From the NCBI GenBank assembly GCA_947455465.1, contig CANGNS010000017.1, positions 21,361-85,360 on the forward strand: a DNA stretch of 64,000 nt. The letters run 5' to 3'. The notes below the pieces were generated by a model. It was given only the letters and a program-made list of their open reading frames with translations, made no database searches and was not told the origin of the DNA. Position numbers and translations under genes: made by a program. Within the stretch, counting starts at the first letter, position 1, and each line of letters begins with the position of its first letter. The DNA comes from Comamonadaceae bacterium (lineage in GTDB: Bacteria > Pseudomonadota > Gammaproteobacteria > Burkholderiales > Burkholderiaceae_C). This document shows positions 56,330 through 64,000 of this stretch, one piece after another.

Positions 56330-57220
56330 TTAATGGCCCGAGGCGTCCTGGCCGCTTTGGCGCATCTGCCACAGGATGTGGCCCAGCAGCGCAAAAAACA
56401 CCACCGCGCCACCGACCAGGGTGCGCTGGCTGGGAATTTCGTTGTGAATCAGCCAGACCCACAGCGGCCCGAGTACCGGCTCGGCAATCCCGATCAGCGC
56501 CGCCAGCGCCGAGGGCAGCAGGGGCGCGCCTGTCACAAACAAGGCCATGCCCAGGCCCAGGTTGAAAGCGCCGAACAAAAACAGCAGGCCCAAATCGGGC
56601 GCGCTGACGCCAAACTGGGGCGTCATCAGGGCGGCCACGCAGGTGGCGATCAGCGTGCCGGTGCACACCGCCGGCATCATTTGCACCTGCGCGTGGCGCC
56701 GGGTAATGACCGTGGCGCCCGCAAACGCCAGCGCAATGAGCACCGCCAGTCCATCGCCCACCGGCGAGACGGTGCCGCCAATGGACTCGGAGACCATGAT
56801 GGCCACGCCCGAAATCACCGCCGCAATAGCCGCCCAGGTGCTCAGTGCCACCCGCTCGCCAAACAGCACAAAGGCCATCAGGGCCGCAATCAGCGGCACG
56901 CCGGCCTGGATGAGCAGCACATTGGCCACCGTGGTGTGGGCCAGCGCGACGACAAAGCAGGTAGAGGCCAGCGCAAAGCACAGGCCCACGGCCACGCCCG
57001 GCCAGCCCATGGCTTTAAACAGGCCCACCGTATTGCGCACACCCTGGCGGCGCAACATAAACCCCAGCAAAAACACCGATGCAAAAAAAGCCCGCCAAAA
57101 GACGATGGTCCAGCTCTCGGTCACGCTCAAAAAGCGGGCGATGGTGCCGCCAAAGCTCCAGGCGGTCGCCGAGCCGAGCACCAGCAGCGCGCCGCGCCGG
57201 TCGATGGCCTGGGCCGTCAT
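56330..57220 (-). CDS. EamA/DMT-family transporter
   Basis: This is 296 residues with about ten hydrophobic helices in two EamA repeats (the first around ATAWSFGGTIARFLS, the second around ALIGIAEPVLGPLWVW with the conserved Glu-Pro). Members export metabolites or amino acids; the substrate here cannot be told. It starts three bases after the gloA stop. Confidence 0.85.
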   Translation of the reverse strand: MTAQAIDRRGALLVLGSATAWSFGGTIARFLSVTESWTIVFWRAFFASVFLLGFMLRRQGVRNTVGLFKAMGWPGVAVGLCFALASTCFVVALAHTTVANVLLIQAGVPLIAALMAFVLFGERVALSTWAAIAAVISGVAIMVSESIGGTVSPVGDGLAVLIALAFAGATVITRRHAQVQMMPAVCTGTLIATCVAALMTPQFGVSAPDLGLLFLFGAFNLGLGMALFVTGAPLLPSALAALIGIAEPVLGPLWVWLIHNEIPSQRTLVGGAVVFFALLGHILWQMRQSGQDASGH

Positions 57221-57223
57221 GGC

Positions 57224-57616
57224 TTAAACCGGGCCCAGGCGCTGAATAAGCTCGACTTTGTAGCCGTCCGGGTCGGTGACAAATGCGATATGCGTCGTGC
57301 CGCCTTGGACGGGGCCCGGCGGGCGGGTGACGTTACCGCCGGCCGCTTTGATTTGCTCGCAAGCGGCGTAAATATCGCTCATGCCTAGCGCAATATGGCC
57401 GTAGGCAGTGCCCAGTTCGTAGGACTCGACGCCCCAGTTGTAGGTCAGCTCCAGCTCGGCATGGTCCGGGTTGGTGCCGTAGCCCAGAAAGGCCAAGGTG
57501 TATTTGTAGGCGGGGTTTTCGGAGGTTCGCAAGAGTTTCATGCCCATTACCTGGGTATAAAAATCAATCGATCGTTGGAGATTGCCAACGCGCAACATGG
57601 TGTGGAGGATTCGCAT
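57224..57616 (-). CDS. gloA: Lactoylglutathione lyase (glyoxalase I)
   Basis: This 130-residue VOC-fold enzyme detoxifies methylglyoxal with glutathione. Start 57616 ([20 protein letters not shown]) matches the family; the longer frame is unsupported. Metal ligands expected at His5, the Glu in [10 protein letters not shown], the His in GHIALGM and the Glu in YKVELIQ are all present. First gene of the minus-strand set with the EamA transporter. Confidence 0.95.
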   Translation of the reverse strand: MRILHTMLRVGNLQRSIDFYTQVMGMKLLRTSENPAYKYTLAFLGYGTNPDHAELELTYNWGVESYELGTAYGHIALGMSDIYAACEQIKAAGGNVTRPPGPVQGGTTHIAFVTDPDGYKVELIQRLGPV

Positions 57617-57696
57617 AGCGGCTATTTTGCCTGAGCGCCCGCCCATAATCGGGGCCGGCCTGTGCTCGCCGCTCGGGGCCAACGCAAGGAGAAACC

Positions 57697-58083
57697 ATGG
57701 CGACTTTTACCCAATGTGTCTTGTTCACCGACTCGGACGGCCAGGCGCGCTTTAAGGAGGCGCCCCTGGCCCTGGACCAAGGCACGCCGCAGAGCATGCT
57801 CTCCGAGGTGTTTGCAAGCGGGGGCTACCAGCTACGCCACAGTCCGGTGGGCTTTCGCAGCAGTTTTCACTGCACCACGCACCTGCAGTGGGTGTTTATT
57901 TTGGGCGGGCAGATGGAAATCGGGCTGCAAGGCGGCGTCTCCAAGGTGTTCGGGCCAGGCCAGCACTTTTTCAGCGCCGATCTACTGCCCGAGGGCGCCA
58001 CTTTTGACCCCGCCGTGCACGGCCATTGGAGCCGCCAGGTGGGCCCCGATCCGCTGGTGACCTTGTTTGTGCGCGCTGCCTAA
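57697..58083 (+). CDS. Cupin-like conserved protein of unknown function
   Basis: This is 128 residues with a good AAGGAG site a few bases before the ATG. It is a single beta-strand-rich domain with the segment [19 protein letters not shown] and [12 protein letters not shown], which fits a small cupin barrel. Metal ligands are not clear. It is divergent from gloA (80 bp) and convergent with the helicase gene. Confidence 0.6.
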   Translation: MATFTQCVLFTDSDGQARFKEAPLALDQGTPQSMLSEVFASGGYQLRHSPVGFRSSFHCTTHLQWVFILGGQMEIGLQGGVSKVFGPGQHFFSADLLPEGATFDPAVHGHWSRQVGPDPLVTLFVRAA

Positions 58084-58113
58084 ATCTGGGGTGACCAGAC
58101 AGCGCGGCCCGAT

Positions 58114-59922
58114 TTAGCGGCCTGCCGGGCCGCGGTTGCCACCACCACCGGGGCCGCCGCGACCGCGTCCGCCGCCAAAGCCGCCACCGCCGCCGCCATA
58201 ACCACCACCCCCGCCACCGGCAGGACGCTTGCCCTGGTAGCCGCCACCGCCGCCACGGCGTGCGCCACGGTCGGCCATCATGTCCACGCTGGTGCGCATC
58301 GGGTCAGGCTGGCCGCCCGGTGCACGGGGCACGCGCGGCTCGCTGGGGAAGTTTTTCATGGTCGGGTTGCCGCCGATACGCCCGCGTCCCTCGTGGGCGC
58401 GTCCGTCATGCGAGCGCGGGGGCTGGTCTTCGTGGGCCATGGGGCCGTCGTCGTCGCGTGGAAAGCCGGCATCGCGGGGGAAACCGGGATCACGCGGGGG
58501 GCGGTGCGGGCCGTTGCGGTTGCCGCCGGGGCGTCCGGGGCCATTGCCACCATTGCCGCCACCACCGTTAGTGCGGGGGCCGCGCCCTGCCGAGGGGCCG
58601 CGCGGTCCATTACCGGGTCCACCGGGGCCCGCAGCGCCTTTCTTTTCGCGCACGCGCTGCAGCATTTCGGTGCGGGCGGCCTTGGCGGCGGCCTGCATCA
58701 CGTCGCGGCTGGGCGGCTTGCCGGCACCGCCCCAGATGGTTTGGCGGCCCATGGCGATGGGCTCGGCACGCTCGCCGGGTTCGGGCTCAAAGCCGGGGAT
58801 GACCTGGACCTCGATGTTTTGCTTGGTAAAGCGCTCGATGTCTTGCATAAAGCCTTCTTCGTCCATGCAGACCAGGTTGACGGCGGTGCCGTCTGCGCCA
58901 GCGCGGCCGGTGCGGCCGATGCGGTGCACATAGTCTTCGCTGACATTGGGGATCTCGTAGTTCACCACGTGCGGCAGGTCGTCGATATCGATCCCGCGTG
59001 CGGCAATGTCGGTGGCTACCAGGGCGCGCACGTCGCCGCTTTTAAAGCCGGCCAGCGCTTGCGTGCGGGCGGCCTGGCTTTTGTTGCCATGCAAGGCCAT
59101 GGCGCTGACGCCGTTTTTCTCGAGGTACTCGGCCACGTTATTGGCGCCGAATTTGGTGCGGGTAAAGACCAGCACTTGGCTCCAGTTTTGGCTGTTGATG
59201 ATGTGCGCCAGCAAGGCTTTTTTCTTGCCACGCCCCACCGGGTGGATGATTTGGGTAATGCGCTGCACCGTCGTGTTGCGCGGGGTCACCTGCACGCTTT
59301 GCGGGTTTTTGAGCAGCGTGGCAGCCAGTTCACGGATTTCGTCGCTGAAGGTGGCCGAAAACAGCAGGCTTTGCTTGTCGCGCGGCACCAGGGCCAGTAC
59401 TTTTTTCACATCGTGGATAAAGCCCATGTCCAGCATGCGGTCGGCTTCGTCGAGCACCAAAATTTGCACCTGGCCCAGGTCCAGCATGCCTTGCTGGTGC
59501 AGGTCCAGCAAGCGGCCGGGGGTGGCTACCAGCAGGTCCACGCCGCGCTTGAGCTTGGCAATTTGCGGGTTCATGCCCACGCCGCCAAAGATCACGGTGC
59601 TGGATAACTCCAGGTATTTGCCGTAAGTGCGGATGGATTCTTCAATCTGCGCGGCCAGCTCACGCGTGGGCGTGAGGATCAGCGCGCGGATGCCGGTGCC
59701 GCCAAATTTATTGGTCGCTGCCTCGGTGGTGGACAGGCGTTGCAGGATGGGCAGGGTGAAGGCCGCCGTTTTGCCGGTGCCGGTTTGGGCGCCGCCCAAG
59801 AGGTCGTGGCCGGCCAGCACCAAGGGAATGGCCTGCGCCTGAATGGCGGTGGGGGTTTCGTAGCCTTGCTCGCGCACGGCTTTGAGGATGGCGGTGGCCA
59901 GATTCAATTCGTCGAAGTTCAT
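58114..59922 (-). CDS. rhlE: DEAD-box RNA helicase, RhlE-like, with long Gly/Arg-rich tail
   Basis: This is 602 residues from ATG 59922 (MNFDELNL). The core shows Q-motif [11 protein letters not shown], Walker [15 protein letters not shown] box [13 protein letters not shown], and [10 protein letters not shown]. From about residue 430 the protein is Arg/Gly/Pro-rich and ends in a near-continuous Gly/Arg tract (58130-58270 on the reverse strand), an RNA-binding low-complexity tail. RhlE proteins act in ribosome assembly and RNA decay. The tail is longer than in E. coli RhlE. Confidence 0.9.
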   Translation of the reverse strand: MNFDELNLATAILKAVREQGYETPTAIQAQAIPLVLAGHDLLGGAQTGTGKTAAFTLPILQRLSTTEAATNKFGGTGIRALILTPTRELAAQIEESIRTYGKYLELSSTVIFGGVGMNPQIAKLKRGVDLLVATPGRLLDLHQQGMLDLGQVQILVLDEADRMLDMGFIHDVKKVLALVPRDKQSLLFSATFSDEIRELAATLLKNPQSVQVTPRNTTVQRITQIIHPVGRGKKKALLAHIINSQNWSQVLVFTRTKFGANNVAEYLEKNGVSAMALHGNKSQAARTQALAGFKSGDVRALVATDIAARGIDIDDLPHVVNYEIPNVSEDYVHRIGRTGRAGADGTAVNLVCMDEEGFMQDIERFTKQNIEVQVIPGFEPEPGERAEPIAMGRQTIWGGAGKPPSRDVMQAAAKAARTEMLQRVREKKGAAGPGGPGNGPRGPSAGRGPRTNGGGGNGGNGPGRPGGNRNGPHRPPRDPGFPRDAGFPRDDDGPMAHEDQPPRSHDGRAHEGRGRIGGNPTMKNFPSEPRVPRAPGGQPDPMRTSVDMMADRGARRGGGGGYQGKRPAGGGGGGYGGGGGGFGGGRGRGGPGGGGNRGPAGR

Positions 59923-60107
59923 AAAGAGGCACCCGAGGGTGCATACATACCGGCCGTTCCGCACGAGGAGTGGTGTGCGGTCAGTCAAAGGCTGGCAGGT
60001 TCAAAAGGCGGGCCGCTGTGCTTGGAGCGGTCCCCAGCAAGGTGCTGGCGCTGCGGGTAACTGAAGCTCCGCAGACGCCGCATTGTCGCACGTTGGGCGG
60101 CGCAGTC

Positions 60108-60113
60108 GATAAT
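60108..60113 (+). promoter_or_regulatory. Candidate -10 box for ettA
   Basis: GATAAT lies about 40 bases before the ettA ATG, with TTGTCG at 60083-60088 as a weak -35 (19-bp spacer). The 229-bp gap 59923-60151 also contains the rhlE leader; I see no other element in it. Confidence 0.4.
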
Positions 60114-60151
60114 AGGCCCTTTCCCCACCGCTCTGACAGACACCTACCGCA

Positions 60152-61813
<1,662 letters not shown>

Positions 61814-61828
61814 GTCCCGCCAGCGCGC

Positions 61829-63406
61829 ATGGGACTGGGAGCGCTGTTATGGGATGCGGCTAACCGCCATGCTGAGCGGTTTGCGCTGCACATCGGGCAA
61901 GAGCGCACTTCCTATGCCGCGCTGACGCACAGCGCCCTGGGTATTGCTGCGAGTCTGCAGCGCCTGGGTGCCCGCAGCGAGGCGGTCGGTATTGTCGGCC
62001 AGCGCAAGCTGGGCAGCTATGCCGGCGTGCTGGGCATTGTGTATGCCGGCTGCCATTACGTTCCGCTCAAACCCAAAGCGCCGCCCGAAAAAACACGGGC
62101 CTTGCTGCGCGCCGCAGGCATCCGTTTCTTGGTGGGCGATGAGGCCGATGTGCGCGAACTGCAAGCGCAGTTTCAGGCCTTGGGCGACGCGTCGCTGGTG
62201 CAGGCCGGTATTGCGCCAAACAGCTTTTGCCTGGCAGGCGGCGATTGGCAAAGCGGCCAGGTGCAGGGCGCCGGCCCCATGCACCAGCCTGTGGCGTGCG
62301 AGCCGCAGTCGCTGGCCTATATTTTGTTTACCTCCGGCTCCTCGGGCACGCCCAAGGGGGTGAAGGTGAGTCACGCCAATGTGTTGGCGTATTTGCGTGC
62401 CATCCATAGCTTGTGGGCTTTGGAGCCGGGCTTTCGCGCGTCGCAGTTCCATGATTTTTCTTTTGACCCCTCGGTGTCAGACCTGTTCACGACCTGGTCG
62501 CTGGGCGGCGAGCTGTGCGTGGTGCCTGAAGCCGAGCTGATTGCGCCAGCGCACTTTATTCGCCGCAGTGAATTGCAGGTGTGGAGCTCGGTGCCCTCCA
62601 TCGGCACCTTGATGCACAAACTGGGCATGCTCAAGGAAGGCAGTTTCTCGAGCTTGCAGATCAGCCGCTTTGCCGGCGAGCCCTTGCCCCGGCGCATGGC
62701 GCAGGCCTGGCAAATCGCCGCCCCGGCAAGTACCGTGGAAAACCACTACGGTCCGACCGAGGCCACGATTGACGTAGCGCGCCACGTTTACGGGCCCGGC
62801 GAGGCCGCACTGGCCTTGGAGCAGGACATCGTGCCCATAGGCACGGCATTTCCGGGCATGGAAATCCGCGTCATTGACAGCGCGGGCCAGCCCGTAGCGC
62901 CGGGCGCGACCGGGCAGATTGTGTTTAAAGGGCCGCAGGTTTCGCAGGGCTATTTGGGCGATCCCGACAAAACGCAGGCGGCCTTTGTGCGGTTCGACTG
63001 GGACCGCAGTGGCGCCCTGTGGTACCAGTCGGGTGACCTGGGCTTTGTCAACGCGCAGGGGCAGATGGAGTGCCTGGGCCGGCTGGACCACCAGATCAAA
63101 GTAGCCGGCAGGCGGGTGGAAATCGGCGAAATCGAAGCGGCCTTGGCCCGCTGGCCGGCCTTGAGTGACTTGGTGGTGGTAGCCGTGAAGGACGCGCAAG
63201 GGCAGGTGAAAGAACTGGTGGGGTTCACGACGGGCGAGTTGTCCGCGCAGGACCTGGCCAGCCTCAAAAAGAGCAGCGCCCAAAGCCTGGACGCCATCTT
63301 CTTTCCCAAGCGCTTTGTGACTTTGGCCCAATTACCCTATGCGGTCAGCGGCAAAGTCGACCGGCGCGCTTTGCTGGACATTGCGCGCCAGCCGGCCAGC
63401 GCCTAA
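61829..63406 (+). CDS. Stand-alone amino-acid/acyl adenylation enzyme (DltA-like)
   Basis: This is a 525-residue ANL-superfamily ligase with the A3 loop FTSGSSGTPKGVKVSHAN, the NHYGPTEATIDVA motif, YQSGDLGFVNAQG, and LDHQIKVAGRRVEIGEIE. The C-terminal catalytic Lys sits in LPYAVSGKVDRRAL. It has no carrier domain, so it must load a free carrier protein; one is encoded just after it on the other strand. Dlt-type D-alanine ligases fit by size and layout, but substrate is not certain. Confidence 0.82.
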   Translation: MGLGALLWDAANRHAERFALHIGQERTSYAALTHSALGIAASLQRLGARSEAVGIVGQRKLGSYAGVLGIVYAGCHYVPLKPKAPPEKTRALLRAAGIRFLVGDEADVRELQAQFQALGDASLVQAGIAPNSFCLAGGDWQSGQVQGAGPMHQPVACEPQSLAYILFTSGSSGTPKGVKVSHANVLAYLRAIHSLWALEPGFRASQFHDFSFDPSVSDLFTTWSLGGELCVVPEAELIAPAHFIRRSELQVWSSVPSIGTLMHKLGMLKEGSFSSLQISRFAGEPLPRRMAQAWQIAAPASTVENHYGPTEATIDVARHVYGPGEAALALEQDIVPIGTAFPGMEIRVIDSAGQPVAPGATGQIVFKGPQVSQGYLGDPDKTQAAFVRFDWDRSGALWYQSGDLGFVNAQGQMECLGRLDHQIKVAGRRVEIGEIEAALARWPALSDLVVVAVKDAQGQVKELVGFTTGELSAQDLASLKKSSAQSLDAIFFPKRFVTLAQLPYAVSGKVDRRALLDIARQPASA

Positions 63407-63417
63407 ATGCCCCGCGC

Positions 63418-63681
63418 TCAGGGCGCTGTGCCAGGGCCGTGCTCCCGCACGAAGGTCGCAATATCGGCCACGGTGTCGAGTAAAGGCGCTTCAAAATGCA
63501 CGGCTGAAAAATCAATCTGGTAGTTTTCTTCCAGGTGCATGACCAGTTGCATTAATGAAAAAGAATCAATGCGGCCACTCAAAAACAAAGAATCGGTGTC
63601 CGAGAAATCCTGGAAATCCATATTTTGCGCAAGCAACTCTTGCAAATAAGGTCGAAGGCGTTGGTGTAGCGCGTTTGTCAT
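63418..63681 (-). CDS. Acyl/peptidyl carrier protein
   Basis: This is an 87-residue four-helix carrier protein. The phosphopantetheine attachment Ser is Ser40 in GRIDSFSLMQL, in place of the usual DSLD-type motif. It likely receives an aminoacyl group from the neighbouring adenylation enzyme (convergent, 11 bases apart). It is translationally coupled to an upstream membrane protein by a four-base overlap. Confidence 0.85.
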   Translation of the reverse strand: MTNALHQRLRPYLQELLAQNMDFQDFSDTDSLFLSGRIDSFSLMQLVMHLEENYQIDFSAVHFEAPLLDTVADIATFVREHGPGTAP

Positions 63682-64000
63682 AAAGGTATTCCGAAAAGAT
63701 AAAACAAAAATTGCAGGCGTTCGGCCAGCGTATGGCTGCGGGTTTCATCGCCGAATATTTGGAGCAGGCTGACAAACCCCCAAATGAGCACAAAGGCTTG
63801 GATGCGCCCTGGCGCCGTATCGGACGGGCGGTGCCCGGCGCTGATACGCATTTGCGAAATACCAATCGCGCAGGCCAGCACCACGCTGTAAAAAGCGTAG
63901 CTGCTAAAACTTGTAAATAACGCGACAAGACCCATGTCGGCAGCCAGGTCAATATCACGCAAAAAGTGATACACCATATTGCCCACACCTGCGGCCATAA
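63678..64000 (-). CDS. Membrane protein, C-terminal part (possibly MBOAT-type acyltransferase), cut by window end
   Basis: The frame is open to the window edge, so at least 106 residues are seen and the real start lies beyond base 64000. At least three hydrophobic helices are present (ALFTSFSSYAFYSVVLACAIGI, AFVLIWGFVSLLQIFG and a final FLFYLFGIPL). A neighbouring adenylation enzyme and carrier protein suggest the membrane acyltransferase step of a Dlt-like pathway, where DltB is an MBOAT protein. No conserved MBOAT His is visible in this fragment, so the family is inferred from context. Confidence 0.45.
   Translation of the reverse strand, partial: MAAGVGNMVYHFLRDIDLAADMGLVALFTSFSSYAFYSVVLACAIGISQMRISAGHRPSDTAPGRIQAFVLIWGFVSLLQIFGDETRSHTLAERLQFLFYLFGIPL

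Noticed and set aside
58085..58115. Nested inverted repeats between the cupin-like gene and rhlE considered as a terminator
   Set aside because: Only 5-bp stems and no T run; nothing beyond chance in a 30-bp convergent gap.
58130..58270. Repetitive-looking Gly/Pro/CCGCC-rich stretch resembling a repeat array
   Set aside because: It is the Gly/Arg-rich tail of the RhlE helicase read on the other strand, without regular spacers; not a CRISPR array.

Overview
The window reads as a piece of a high-GC betaproteobacterial chromosome, most likely order Burkholderiales and family Comamonadaceae (Rhodoferax/Polaromonas-like). This rests on gene content and order: dusB-fis-purH, thiD next to hemL with a divergent rubredoxin, yqgE-ruvX-pyrR-pyrB-pyrC', pilB-pilC-pilD-coaE-zapD-yacG, and a complete ccmABCDEFGHI. 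Genus-level placement is inference. Coding density is very high and most genes are chained by 1-17 bp overlaps. No gap exceeds 300 bp; the largest is about 229 bp (59923-60151). I saw no rRNA, tRNA, insertion sequence, prophage or CRISPR array.

Layout: (1) 1-593 is the 3' end of a hydantoinase/oxoprolinase gene. (2) 757-7602 is a three-gene cluster: transglutaminase-DUF2126, circularly permuted ATP-grasp fused to alpha-E, and a second transglutaminase. It is a predicted peptide-ligase/peptidase module of unknown product. (3) 7674-10375 is a membrane histidine kinase and a NarL/LuxR response regulator. (4) 10542-14966 encodes a monoheme cytochrome c, a decaheme MtrA/MtoA-type cytochrome, an MtrB/PioB-type outer-membrane barrel and a tetraheme NapC/CymA-type quinol cytochrome. 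This is an extracellular electron transfer conduit whose parts match the Mto (MtoD, MtoA, MtoB, MtoC/CymA) set associated with Fe(II) oxidation. (5) Eight bases later comes the whole cytochrome c maturation system I operon (14975-21774), so the machinery that attaches haem seems to be co-transcribed with the 15-haem conduit.

(6) 21780-29364 holds a YqaA-type membrane protein, dusB-fis-purH, a terminator shared with hemL, thiD, a short rubredoxin gene and a photolyase. (7) 29386-33964 is yqgE-ruvX-pyrR-pyrB-pyrC'(catalytically degenerate)-lysophospholipid acyltransferase. (8) 33938-40724 carries dciA, an M23 peptidase, secA, argJ, a DUF815 ATPase and a MutT-type Nudix gene. (9) 50365-40739, minus strand, looks like one long operon: bdhA-rmlB-rmlD-rmlA-rmlC-pilB-pilC-pilD-coaE-zapD-yacG. 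It joins hydroxybutyrate oxidation, dTDP-rhamnose synthesis, type IV pilus assembly and cell-division accessory genes.

(10) 50457-58083 has an alpha/beta hydrolase, relA, upp, a periplasmic beta-propeller, an N-terminally short alpha-carbonic anhydrase, an EamA transporter, gloA and a cupin-like protein. (11) 58114-61813 is an RhlE-type RNA helicase and EttA. (12) 61829-64000 is a stand-alone adenylation enzyme, an acyl carrier protein and the C-terminal end of a membrane protein, resembling a D-alanylation (Dlt-like) set that continues past the window.

The most interesting unit is 7674-21774: a dedicated two-component system, a palindromic candidate operator, the electron conduit and its haem-maturation machinery in one collinear block.
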